Positions 32,347 to 40,790 of a DNA stretch of 64,000 bases are shown here, piece by piece (position 1 is the first letter of the stretch; every line of letters starts with the position of its first letter). This stretch comes from Williamsia muralis NBRC 105860 (GTDB lineage Bacteria; Actinomycetota; Actinomycetes; Mycobacteriales; Mycobacteriaceae): contig NZ_BDAP01000001.1 of assembly GCF_001598915.1 (NCBI RefSeq), positions 372,001 through 436,000 of the forward strand, read 5' to 3'. Both the position numbers and the translations under genes were made by a program. Below the pieces are notes generated by a model. It had not been told where the DNA came from. It saw nothing but the letters and a program-made list of their open reading frames with translations, and did no database searches.

Positions 32347-35106
32347 ATGACGCAACACCTCGTATTTCTCTTGCTCGGTCTCGGCAATGGGGCTGTGTTC
32401 GGCGCCCTCGCCCTCGCAGTTGTAATGACCTACCGGAGTTCAGGCGTCCTGAACTTCGCAACCGGTTCGATCGCCCTCTACACCGCGTATGCCTATGCGT
32501 ACCTGCGGGAGGGTGAGCTGCTGATCCTTGTCCCGGGATTCCCCGTCACGGTCGACATCGGCGATCCGATGAGCCTGTGGCCGGCGATGGTGATCGCCCT
32601 CGCGATGGCCGCGATCCTCGGACTACTCCTCTATGTGATCGTGTTCCGGCCCCTGCGCACCGCACCGCCCGTCGCAAAGGCAGTTGCAGCGTTGGGTATT
32701 TCGCTCCTCATCAGCGGTCTGGTCGCACAGATGATCGGCACCACGCCCATCGCGGTCGATCCGATCTTCCCCACGGAGGTGTGGTCCGCAGGTGACTTCC
32801 GCGTGTCCTCTGACCGCATATACTTCGCTATCACCGTGATCGTGGTCGCGGTGCTACTCGCCGCTGTCTTCCGGTTCACCAAGTTCGGTCTGGCGACGCG
32901 CGCCGCGGCCGAGAGCGAGCGCGGTGCCTACCTCAGTGGTATCTCTCCGGACCGGGTGGCGATCTACAACTGGATGATCAGCTCGGCCGTTGCCGGTCTG
33001 GCCGGCATCCTCATCGCGCCCATCGTTCCGCTGGTGCCGGTGGCGTACACACTCTTCATCGTCCCCGCCCTGGCAGCGGCGATCGCGGCGCGATTCCAGT
33101 TCGTCGTCGTGGCGGCCGTTGCCGGACTCGTCATCGGGATGTTCCAGTCCGAAGCGCAGAATCTGGCTGCCAAGTTCGACTGGCTACCGTCGGCGGGTCT
33201 GCCGGAACTGGTGCCGCTGATCATCATCCTGTTGCTCCTCGTGGTCCGGGCTCAGCCTTTGCCCTCTCGTGGGGCGGTCATCGAGCGCAACCTCGGCAGG
33301 GCACCGCGACCCGAGCACGTGGTCTGGACCACGATCGTGTTCGGGGTCATCGCGCTGCTGGGACTTGTTCTCCTGCAAGACCGGTTTCGCACCGGACTCA
33401 TTGTCAGTTTGATCATGGCGATCGTTGCGCTCTCGACCGTGGTCGTGACCGGATATGCCGGGCAGGTGTCGTTGGCGCAGTTGACGATCGCCGGCGTGGC
33501 GGGCTTCACGGTCGGGCCGCTCACCTCCGACCTCCACATACCGTTCCCGATCGCTCCTCTGCTCGCGGCGCTCATCGCCGCTGTGCTCGGCGTCATCATC
33601 GGGCTGCCGGCGTTGCGAATACGAGGCCTGACCGTCGCGGTGGTCACACTTGCGATGGCCTATGCGGTGGAAGCCGTATGGTTCCGCAACAGCGACTTCG
33701 TCGGATCCGCGGGTCAGGCGGTGCCGGCTCCGAAGATCTTCGGTTGGGACCTGGGAATCGGTGCGGGACTGGAGTATCCACGGTTGCGATTCGGGGTCTT
33801 GTGCCTGATCGTGCTGATCGCGGTCGGTATCGGGGTCGCCGTCCTGCGACGTAGCAAACTCGGGGCACAGATGCTGGCGGTGCGGGCGAACGAGCGTTCG
33901 GCCGCGGCCGCGGGCGTCAACGTGACGGTCATCAAGATCGCGGCGTTCGCGATCGCCGCGTTCATTGCCGGACTCGGTGGTTCGTTGCTGGCCTATCAGC
34001 AGCAGTCGGTCACCTTCGACTCGTTCTCCGCACTCAACGGTCTGATCCTCTTCGGTGCGGTGTACCTCGCCGGAGCCACATCGGTATCCGGAGGCAACCT
34101 CGCAGGTCTCACCGCCGCCGGCGGATTGCTGATCATCGTGATCGACGAAGCGTTCACCGTCAGCGGCTGGTACCCGGTGGTGGCGAGTCTTCTGCTGGTA
34201 CTCACCGTGATCTTCAACCCGGAGGGTGTGGTGGGACCGGTGCACGCCCTGATAGCCAGGTGGCGCAGCAGGTCGACGGCTCCCGACGACACGGCGACGG
34301 GTGCTGCCGCCGCGATCGACGTGCAGGCGCGCGAGCGGCCCGCGGTCGATCCCGACGCTCCTCCGGTGCTCGAGCTGCGGAACGTGTCGGTGCGATACGG
34401 CGGCGTCGTCGCGGTGGACGATGTGTCGTTCTCGGTCGGAAAGGGAACGGTTGTGGGTCTGATCGGACCCAACGGCGCGGGCAAGACCACCCTGATCGAC
34501 GCGATCAGCGGATTCGCCCCACACAGCGGTGACGTGGTGCTCAGCAGCAAGTCGATCGACGAGATGGTGCCCCACAAGCGGATTCGTGCCGGACTCGGCC
34601 GGACGTTCCAGGCGATCGAGCTGTACGACGATCTGAGCGTTCTCGAGAACATCAAGGTGGGACTGACGGCAGCGAGTTCGGCCGACGGTCGCGTCTCGGA
34701 CATCGACGACGAGGCGAGAGTCGACGCCGTTTTCGCACTGCTCGGTCTGGATCCGGTGCGGCACCGGCCGGCATCGGAGTTGTCGCAAGGGCAGCGTCAA
34801 TTGGTCTCGATCGCCCGCGCACTCGTCGGCTCTCCGACCGCGCTGTTGCTCGACGAACCCGCCGGTGGCCTGGATACGTCCGAGAGTCGCTGGCTGGCAG
34901 AGCAATTGCGGGCAGTTCGCGACAGCGGCGTCAGTATTCTTCTCGTCGATCACGACATGGGATTTGTGCTCGGTCTGTGTGATCGCATCCACGTACTCAA
35001 CTTCGGCAAGGTGATCGTGTCCGGGACTCCGGACGAGGTGCGGGGCGACCGCACCGTGGCGGAGGCATACCTGGGCAATGCCCACGCAGAGGAGATCACG
35101 TCATGA
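32347..35106 (+). CDS. LIV-type ABC transporter: LivH-LivM-LivG triple fusion
   Basis: A 919-aa polypeptide combining both permeases and one ATPase of a branched-chain-amino-acid-type importer. Residues 1 to about 305 are LivH-like (FLLLGLGNGAVFGALALAVV, then YRSSGVLNFATGSIALYTAY). About 325-640 is LivM-like (TGYAGQVSLAQLTIAGVAGF). From about 675 comes the LivG ATPase: Walker A GPNGAGKTT near 706, signature LSQGQRQ near 810, Walker B ALLLDEP near 832. The start at 32347 (MTQHLVFLLLGL) matches the family start. It acts in the membrane and overlaps the LivF gene by 4 nt. In a catabolic context the cargo may be an acid other than an amino acid. Confidence 0.9.
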   Translation: MTQHLVFLLLGLGNGAVFGALALAVVMTYRSSGVLNFATGSIALYTAYAYAYLREGELLILVPGFPVTVDIGDPMSLWPAMVIALAMAAILGLLLYVIVFRPLRTAPPVAKAVAALGISLLISGLVAQMIGTTPIAVDPIFPTEVWSAGDFRVSSDRIYFAITVIVVAVLLAAVFRFTKFGLATRAAAESERGAYLSGISPDRVAIYNWMISSAVAGLAGILIAPIVPLVPVAYTLFIVPALAAAIAARFQFVVVAAVAGLVIGMFQSEAQNLAAKFDWLPSAGLPELVPLIIILLLLVVRAQPLPSRGAVIERNLGRAPRPEHVVWTTIVFGVIALLGLVLLQDRFRTGLIVSLIMAIVALSTVVVTGYAGQVSLAQLTIAGVAGFTVGPLTSDLHIPFPIAPLLAALIAAVLGVIIGLPALRIRGLTVAVVTLAMAYAVEAVWFRNSDFVGSAGQAVPAPKIFGWDLGIGAGLEYPRLRFGVLCLIVLIAVGIGVAVLRRSKLGAQMLAVRANERSAAAAGVNVTVIKIAAFAIAAFIAGLGGSLLAYQQQSVTFDSFSALNGLILFGAVYLAGATSVSGGNLAGLTAAGGLLIIVIDEAFTVSGWYPVVASLLLVLTVIFNPEGVVGPVHALIARWRSRSTAPDDTATGAAAAIDVQARERPAVDPDAPPVLELRNVSVRYGGVVAVDDVSFSVGKGTVVGLIGPNGAGKTTLIDAISGFAPHSGDVVLSSKSIDEMVPHKRIRAGLGRTFQAIELYDDLSVLENIKVGLTAASSADGRVSDIDDEARVDAVFALLGLDPVRHRPASELSQGQRQLVSIARALVGSPTALLLDEPAGGLDTSESRWLAEQLRAVRDSGVSILLVDHDMGFVLGLCDRIHVLNFGKVIVSGTPDEVRGDRTVAEAYLGNAHAEEITS

Positions 35107-35837
35107 CCGACACCACATCGACACCGGGGTATGCCCTCGAGTGCAAGGGCCTGACCGTAGGGCACGGGTCGGTGGAAGTCCTGCGTGATTTCGATCTCGC
35201 GCTCAGGCAAGGCGAGGTGCTGGCGTTGCTCGGCCCCAACGGTGCCGGTAAGACCACTCTGCTCGCGACCTTGGCGGGTCTGTTGCCGCGGATCGCGGGT
35301 GGGGTGTCGGTCGCCGGACGAGCGCTGCCGAGCGGCAGACCGGCGGCAGCGAACAAGGCAGGTCTGGTGTTGGTGCCGGATGATCGCGCTCTGTTCACCA
35401 CCCTGACCGTCAAAGAGAACCTGACCATCGCCACCAGGTCGGGTGGTCTCGACGTCGATGGGGCGATGGACCTGTTCCCCTCGCTGACAAAGCGTCTCAA
35501 GGTCGCGGCGGGCTCATTGTCAGGCGGCGAACAGCAGATGCTGGCCGTGGCACGCGCACTCGTGCAAAATCCCAGGGTCCTGCTCATCGACGAGATGAGC
35601 ATGGGACTGGCGCCGGTCATCGTCGAGGACCTGTTGCCTATGGTCCGGCGTATCGCCGACGAGACCAACGCGGTGGTGGTCCTGGTCGAACAGCACGTCA
35701 GTCTGGCCCTGAGTGTTGCCGACCAGGCCATCGTCGTGGTGCACGGCGACGTTCACCTGCGGGGTCCGGCCGGTGAACTCGCGGCCGACCCGGCGCGGCT
35801 GGAGTCGGCGTATCTGGGGGAGACCACCTCGGTATGA
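35103..35837 (+). CDS. livF: LIV-type ABC transporter ATPase (LivF)
   Basis: A 244-aa ATPase with Walker A LGPNGAGKTTLLATLAG near residue 43, LSGGEQQMLAVARALVQNP (signature) and VLLIDEMSMGLAP (Walker B). The SMGLAP sequence is typical of LivF rather than LivG. It would be the second ATPase of the importer encoded by the upstream fusion gene, overlapping it by ATGA. A 41-aa ORF overlaps its stop in the same way. Confidence 0.92.
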   Translation: MTDTTSTPGYALECKGLTVGHGSVEVLRDFDLALRQGEVLALLGPNGAGKTTLLATLAGLLPRIAGGVSVAGRALPSGRPAAANKAGLVLVPDDRALFTTLTVKENLTIATRSGGLDVDGAMDLFPSLTKRLKVAAGSLSGGEQQMLAVARALVQNPRVLLIDEMSMGLAPVIVEDLLPMVRRIADETNAVVVLVEQHVSLALSVADQAIVVVHGDVHLRGPAGELAADPARLESAYLGETTSV

Positions 35838-35959
35838 GCGCGGTTGAGCCGCAGCCCCTGCCCATCGTCCAGGCAAGCGACCAGTTCGTTTTCACCGACC
35901 CAGTCATCACCGTACGTTCCCAGCCCTCGACTGGGTCAAACCCAAAGGAGAAGAAATGA
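35834..35959 (+). CDS. Small 41-aa ORF between livF and the binding-protein gene
   Basis: The ATG at 35834 overlaps the livF stop by 4 nt (ATGA). The TGA at 35957-35959 overlaps the ATG of the binding-protein gene (ATGA again). The peptide runs MSAVEPQPLPIVQASDQFVF and ends SNPKEKK; it has no membrane segment or Cys. The Shine-Dalgarno of the next gene (AAAGGAG) codes for its last residues, PKEK. Precise coupling at both ends suggests it is translated, either as a small protein or as a leader that carries ribosomes to the binding-protein start. I know of no homologue. Confidence 0.55.
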   Translation: MSAVEPQPLPIVQASDQFVFTDPVITVRSQPSTGSNPKEKK

Positions 35960-37224
35960 AGTTCTATGGACGCCGGCGGCAAATCGCCTCGGTGCTGTTT
36001 GCAGGAGTGTTGGTGGCGGGTCTCGCCGCGTGTGGTTCCGATGACGACGGTGGCGGCGGCGGGGGATCATCAACAGCCGCTGACCAATCGGCGCTGGGGA
36101 CTGCGAACAAGGCCACCGGAACCCCGATCACCTTCGGCTTCATCAGTGAGGGTGCCGGGCAGACGATCAACACGACCGACGAGATCAGGGGCGCGCAGGC
36201 GGCAGCCGCCTATGCCAACGACTACCTCGGCGGCCTCGGCGGTCACCCCATCGAGGTGAAAGTCTGTGAGACCCTCGGCGTTCCGGCGACGGCAACCGAT
36301 TGCGCGAACCAGATGGTCGCGGCGAAGGCCTCGGCTGTGTTGGGCGGTTCGATCGGTGTCCTCGATTCGGTGATCTCCGTTCTCGCCCCGGCGAAGATTC
36401 CGCTGATCATGCAGACCGCGCCGACGCAGGCCGGACTGACAACACCGGGTGTGTTCTCCCTCTTCAACAGTCTGTCGCTGTTCGGCGGGCCGGCCGAATG
36501 GGCGAAAGAGGAAGGGCTCAAGAAGGTTGATCAGGTTGTGATCGCCGTCCCGGCCGCCCAGGGCGCGGCGAAGATCGGCGAGACGTTGTTCACGAACGCC
36601 GGTCTCGAGGTCAACACCACGGCCGTCCCGCCGGGTACCGCTGACATGAGTCCGCAGATCGCCTCGGCAGCCGAAGCCGACCCGGATCTTTACCACATCG
36701 CCGGCAGTACCGATTTCTGCACGAGTGCGATCAAGGCGATCAAAACCGTGTCCCCTCAGGCCAAGGTCGTGATCATCGAGCGCTGCATCTCACCGCAGAG
36801 CAGCTCGGCCATCCCCGGAGGTTATGACGGGGTCAAGGTCTCGGCTTCCGCCGATCTCAACCCTGATCTGGAATCGGTCAAGCTGTTCACCGCGGTTCTC
36901 GACAAATACGGTGACGGGACGAAGGTCTCGTCCATGTCCAACTACGGATACTCGCCGATGCTGGGTGCCATCAACGCTCTCAACGCTGCGAAGATCGCCG
37001 ACGTGACGCCTGCCGGTGTCATGGCTGCCATCAAGTCGGCACCTCCAACCGAACTGCCGAATTCCGACGGCATCATGTTCCAGTGCAACGGGAAACAGAT
37101 CGCGTTTTCACCAAATACCTGCAGCGCCGACGGAATTCTGGCGACCGCGGACAAGGACGGCAACCTCAGTGGCTTCCAACGTATTCCGGCTGATCCCGCG
37201 CTCTATAAGCTCCCAGGTAGCTGA
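35956..37224 (+). CDS. LivK-like substrate-binding lipoprotein
   Basis: A 422-aa periplasmic-binding-protein family protein; the start at 35956 has AAAGGAG at 5-nt spacing. The N-terminus is a lipoprotein signal: basic GRRRQ, a hydrophobic stretch, and the lipobox LAAC with Cys26. A Gly/Asp/Ser-rich linker follows, then the mature type I binding fold starting ITFGFISEGAG. It captures the substrate for the LIV-type importer. Ligand residues cannot be read reliably. Confidence 0.9.
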   Translation: MKFYGRRRQIASVLFAGVLVAGLAACGSDDDGGGGGGSSTAADQSALGTANKATGTPITFGFISEGAGQTINTTDEIRGAQAAAAYANDYLGGLGGHPIEVKVCETLGVPATATDCANQMVAAKASAVLGGSIGVLDSVISVLAPAKIPLIMQTAPTQAGLTTPGVFSLFNSLSLFGGPAEWAKEEGLKKVDQVVIAVPAAQGAAKIGETLFTNAGLEVNTTAVPPGTADMSPQIASAAEADPDLYHIAGSTDFCTSAIKAIKTVSPQAKVVIIERCISPQSSSAIPGGYDGVKVSASADLNPDLESVKLFTAVLDKYGDGTKVSSMSNYGYSPMLGAINALNAAKIADVTPAGVMAAIKSAPPTELPNSDGIMFQCNGKQIAFSPNTCSADGILATADKDGNLSGFQRIPADPALYKLPGS

Positions 37225-37245
37225 GCAGGGACGGTGAATAGCCAC

Positions 37246-37280
37246 GCCATGCGCGCCGACACAACGTCGGTGCGCATGGC
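37246..37280. terminator. Stem-loop after the transporter operon
   Basis: A 15-bp stem (GCCATGCGCGCCGAC with one mismatch) and 5-nt loop start 21 nt after the binding-protein stop. No T-run follows. It is a likely terminator or mRNA 3' stabiliser. The sequence from here to the operator at 37631 shows no convincing gene. Confidence 0.6.
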
Positions 37281-37630
37281 TTCGGCTGTCAGCCAACCTG
37301 AGAGCCGATGTGTCTGCGGGCCGACGAGAACACTTCGCATGACGGGTGACTCTGCCGGGAGGTGAACTCGAGATGGCGGCGAACCGTTGGTCCGGAGCCG
37401 GCTCCGGGGGATCGTCGTTTGCTGTACCGGGGGGCCAAGGTCCGGCGTCGCGACCCAAGGTTGTAGGTGGCGGGCGTCGACGTTCGCGAGGCGGGCCATC
37501 TGGTCGCCGGTGACGACAGTGACGTCTTCACGGCCGGATTGGCGGGTTTTCTCGAACGTTCGGTGACTGCGGCGCGTTCGGTGAGATCTAATGGCTGTCC
37601 TTGCGTGGGATTTCGTCCTGGCGTTACGAT

Positions 37631-37657
37631 CGGAGTTAAGAGGAGCCACTAACTCCG
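37631..37657. promoter_or_regulatory. CGGAGTTA-N11-TAACTCCG operator
   Basis: Perfect 8-bp arms separated by 11 bp, 25 nt upstream of the SDR start. The operon contains its own TetR gene (38444), the probable binder. Confidence 0.6.
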
Positions 37658-37682
37658 TTTAAGTAGGGTGAAAGGCAAACAC

Positions 37683-38447
37683 ATGGGCGTGCAGGATCTC
37701 AGCGGCCGTCGAATCATCGTCACCGGCGGTGCGAGCGGCATGGGGGAGGGACTGGTGCGGGCCTTCCCTGCCCTCGGAGCCAGGGTGGTGTCGTTGGATC
37801 TCGTGGAAGCGACAGGGCGGAGCATCGCTGACGAAGCCGGCACATCGTTCCAGCAGGTCGACGTCTCGGACCAGGCGTCTGTTGATCATGCAATCGATGC
37901 GGCCGTCGAAATGCTCGGCGGCCTAGACGTTTTGATCCACGCGGCCGGGATTGCGCCGTTCGCACCGTCGGAGTCGACCCCGGTTGACCTGTGGAATACC
38001 GTGCTGGCGATCAACGCGACCGGAACCATGCTCACCAACCAGGCGGCTTTCCGGCATCTGCACGCCGACGGCGGTGCAATCTTGAACTTTGCGTCGGCGG
38101 CCGGATTGGATGGCCTCCCAGGGAAAGCGGCCTACTCGGCGAGCAAGGGCGCCGTACTCGCCTGGACTCGTACCGTCGCTGCTGAGTGGGGGCAGTACGG
38201 AATCACCGTCAATGCCATCGCTCCAGCGATCTGGACCCCGATGTACGACAAGACTCGGTCAGAGATGTCAGAGGAGCAGCTGGTCCAGCACGACGCGATC
38301 ATGGCCCAGCGGATTCCGATCGGTGGACGGCTCGGGGACATCTCCAAAGACTTTGTCCCCGTGATGGCCTTCTACGCGTCCGAAGGCGCCGGATTCGTTA
38401 CCGGTCAGACGATCTCGATCGACGGCGGCACGTTGAAGGTGCGATGA
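37683..38447 (+). CDS. Short-chain dehydrogenase/reductase
   Basis: A 254-aa SDR; the start at 37683 (MGVQDLSGRRIIVTGGASGM) follows AAAGG and is preferred over a GTG five codons upstream. It shows TGGASGMG, SLDLVEA (strand-2 Asp, NAD preference), AAGIAPF, ASAAGLDGLPGKAAYSASKGA containing the Ser-Tyr-Lys triad, and the C-terminal ITGQTISIDGG-like motif. Substrate unknown. It starts an operon with TetR, TesB and LLM genes joined by overlaps. Confidence 0.87.
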   Translation: MGVQDLSGRRIIVTGGASGMGEGLVRAFPALGARVVSLDLVEATGRSIADEAGTSFQQVDVSDQASVDHAIDAAVEMLGGLDVLIHAAGIAPFAPSESTPVDLWNTVLAINATGTMLTNQAAFRHLHADGGAILNFASAAGLDGLPGKAAYSASKGAVLAWTRTVAAEWGQYGITVNAIAPAIWTPMYDKTRSEMSEEQLVQHDAIMAQRIPIGGRLGDISKDFVPVMAFYASEGAGFVTGQTISIDGGTLKVR

Positions 38448-39010
38448 CCCGCCCCGATGCGTCCCCACGCCGCCGGCCTCGTACAGATGGACTCCGCAAT
38501 CGTGAGAGGTTGCTGGCCATGGGACGAGAACACCTGTGGAAAAGAGGGTACGAATTGTCGGCCGCGGCGGTCGCTTCAGACGCAGGGGTCGGGATCGGCA
38601 CTCTATATCGACATTTCGCGACCCGCGACGAACTGATCGAGGCCGTTCTCGCTGACTTCCTGACCGAAGTGGAGTTCGAACTCGATGCGGTCGAAGTGGC
38701 GGAGTCGGGGATCGATGCGCTGAAAGAGTACGCACGACGGTTGACAGCGGTAGGTGGGCAGGGTCTCCGTGACATCATTCTCTCGAATCCCGAAAGCACC
38801 CCCGGCTTGGCTGACCGCCGCCAGGAGATCCGCAGGCGAGGTGGCGCCCTCATCTCACGGGCACAGCGACAGGGAACGATCCGTGCCGACTTCACCTTGG
38901 ATGACCTGCACGTGTTTGTCTGCGCCGTAGCGGGTTTACGCGCCGACGAACGAGTAGGCGACCGACTAGTGGACCGCTTCGTGGGTGACCACTTGGACGG
39001 CTTGCGATGA
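38444..39010 (+). CDS. TetR-family transcriptional regulator
   Basis: A 188-aa regulator overlapping the SDR stop (ATGA). The HTH runs from about residue 20 to 65 (RERLLAMGREHLWKRGYELS, then VGIGTLYRHFATRDELIEAV). The C-terminal domain is of the small TetR_C type. It is inside the operon it probably represses through the 37631-37657 dyad. Its own stop overlaps the thioesterase start. Confidence 0.87.
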   Translation: MTRPDASPRRRPRTDGLRNRERLLAMGREHLWKRGYELSAAAVASDAGVGIGTLYRHFATRDELIEAVLADFLTEVEFELDAVEVAESGIDALKEYARRLTAVGGQGLRDIILSNPESTPGLADRRQEIRRRGGALISRAQRQGTIRADFTLDDLHVFVCAVAGLRADERVGDRLVDRFVGDHLDGLR

Positions 39011-39876
39011 TCATCGACGATTTGGCCGACATCCTGGATCCCGAACCTCTGGGAAGCAATGTTTTCCGGGCGCGACCACGTCCGACACTGCCTGGTGGGG
39101 TATTCGGTGGGCAAATGCTCGGGCAGGCGGTCATCAGCGCCGGCCGAACCGTTCCCGCGGAGCAGCTTCCGCATTCGTTGCATGCGTATTTCGACCGTTC
39201 GGGTGACTGGGCCTTGCCCATCGACTATGCCGTGCAGATCGAGCGCGACGGTCGCTCGAGCTCGCGCCGTCGTGTGGTGGCAACGCAGGGCGACAACCGA
39301 CTGCTCACCGCCGAGTTGTCTTTTCATGCCGCGACTGATGATGCGCCGGAACCGTCGCGGCCGCCGATCGACGTGGAACAGGCGTCGTGGACCACCACCG
39401 AGACCGACACCGAGATGGTGGAGACGATCGACACCTGGCTCGGCAAGCTGGGCCAAATGCTGCGGCTCGAGGTTCGTTTCTTCGAGGAACCGATGCGCGC
39501 CCGCACCTTACGGACGGGCTCGGCTCCGGCGGAGCAACGATTTCTGGTAAGACCTCTCGACCGGCTCCCGGACGATCCATTAGTCAACGCCGCCGCGCTC
39601 GCGTACCTGTCCGACATGTTCTTGCTGGCCACCTCTCTGGGGCCGCGTGGCATGGTCATGGGTGACCCCCGGGTCCGCGCCGCCAGCCTTGACCATGCGC
39701 TGTGGTTCCACGGAGGTCCATTGACTGGCGGGTGGCTCCTTCATGAAACGGCGTCCGTGTGGTCGTCGTCGAATCGCGCTCTGTGCCAAGGGCACATCTT
39801 TGATGTGACCGGTCGACACGTCGCCCGTACGACACAAGAAGGATTGGTTCGAATCACCCATGACCGACCGTCGTAG
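39007..39876 (+). CDS. Acyl-CoA thioesterase (TesB-like, double hotdog)
   Basis: A 289-aa thioesterase, the same family as the gene at 2612. It has PGGVFGGQMLGQAVISAGRTVP near residue 30, LPHSLHAYFDRSGDWALPI, and the C-terminal RAASLDHALWFHGGP block. It hydrolyses acyl-CoAs. It is joined by ATGA to the TetR gene and overlaps the LLM gene by 17 nt. Confidence 0.86.
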   Translation: MIIDDLADILDPEPLGSNVFRARPRPTLPGGVFGGQMLGQAVISAGRTVPAEQLPHSLHAYFDRSGDWALPIDYAVQIERDGRSSSRRRVVATQGDNRLLTAELSFHAATDDAPEPSRPPIDVEQASWTTTETDTEMVETIDTWLGKLGQMLRLEVRFFEEPMRARTLRTGSAPAEQRFLVRPLDRLPDDPLVNAAALAYLSDMFLLATSLGPRGMVMGDPRVRAASLDHALWFHGGPLTGGWLLHETASVWSSSNRALCQGHIFDVTGRHVARTTQEGLVRITHDRPS

Positions 39877-40771
39877 TCCTGCGCTCCGGTTCGGCATCTT
39901 TATGCCGCAACTGGGAGTTTCCGCCACGGAAATGATCGCCGCCGCCCGCAACGCAGAGGAGGCCGGTTTCGATTCCTTCTGGATCATGGACCACCTCTAT
40001 GCCCCCGGCACACCACAATTCGACACTCTCGAGAGCTGGACGCTGCTGTCCGCGATTGCAGCCTCGACATCGACCATCCATCTGGGACATCTTGTGGGGT
40101 GCAACCCGTTCCGTCATCCATCGCTACTTGCCAAGATGGCGGCCACGGTGGACCAGATCTCCGGCGGTCGTCTGGAGCTGGGTCTCGGGTGGGGTTCTGT
40201 GGAGGACGAGTTCGGCATGTTCGGATTCGATGTCGGGAGCCGACGAGATCGCGCCGAGCAGCTTGGCGAGACAATCGAGATCGTCCGGAAGATGTTCTCA
40301 GGAGAATCGTTCGACTACACCGGTAAGCACTTTCGGTTGGCGGGTGCCTACGGTCGACCGACTCCGGTGCGGGGGACGATTCCCATCCACATCGGCGGGG
40401 CCGGCAAGCAATTGACGATGCCGCTCGTGGCGGAACACGCAGATTGGTGGAATTGCGTCGCCTCGGCGCGGTCGAGCTTCGACGAACTCGCCCCCCTGCG
40501 CGGAGACGCCAAGATCTCGGTGCAATATCCGGTTGGTGTTGTGGTCGACGAACGATCTCGGGCGAAAGTAGCCGAGCGGACGGCCCGGCGAATGCCTGAA
40601 TCGGGTTGGGGTGCGCCGTTGATCGGAACGCCGGAGGAATTGGCGGCGACCTTCGAGTCAGAGGCTGATCGGGGGGTGGAGCTCGCAATCGTGCGATTCC
40701 ACGACCGCGCCGACCCGGACACGATCGACAGGTTCGGCCGTGACGTCATCTCCGCCCTAAGTGAGGGTTGA
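39860..40771 (+). CDS. LLM-class (F420-dependent) oxidoreductase
   Basis: A 303-aa luciferase-like TIM-barrel protein: RFGIFMPQLGVSATEMIAAA at the start, FWIMDHLYAPG, LGHLVGCNPFRHPSLLAKMA, GRLELGLGWGSVEDEF and a C-terminal IGTPEELAATFE segment. Actinobacterial members use F420 rather than FMN in most cases. The probable reaction is hydride transfer to or from an unidentified substrate. It is last in the 37683-40771 operon and convergent with the SDR at 40791. Confidence 0.85.
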   Translation: MTDRRSPALRFGIFMPQLGVSATEMIAAARNAEEAGFDSFWIMDHLYAPGTPQFDTLESWTLLSAIAASTSTIHLGHLVGCNPFRHPSLLAKMAATVDQISGGRLELGLGWGSVEDEFGMFGFDVGSRRDRAEQLGETIEIVRKMFSGESFDYTGKHFRLAGAYGRPTPVRGTIPIHIGGAGKQLTMPLVAEHADWWNCVASARSSFDELAPLRGDAKISVQYPVGVVVDERSRAKVAERTARRMPESGWGAPLIGTPEELAATFESEADRGVELAIVRFHDRADPDTIDRFGRDVISALSEG

Positions 40772-40790
40772 AAGCGGTACCGCGTCAGCG

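Noticed and set aside
33184-35085. Minus-strand open frame of 633 codons under the transporter fusion
   Set aside because: Its composition is Arg/His/Asp-rich, as expected opposite GC-rich coding DNA. The plus strand holds unmistakable permease and ATPase motifs.
37373-37513. 46-codon frame with a GGAGG upstream in the gap after the binding-protein gene
   Set aside because: Spacing to the ATG is long (about 11 nt) and the product is plain Gly/Arg/Ser-rich sequence. There is no coupling or operon context, so I left it out.
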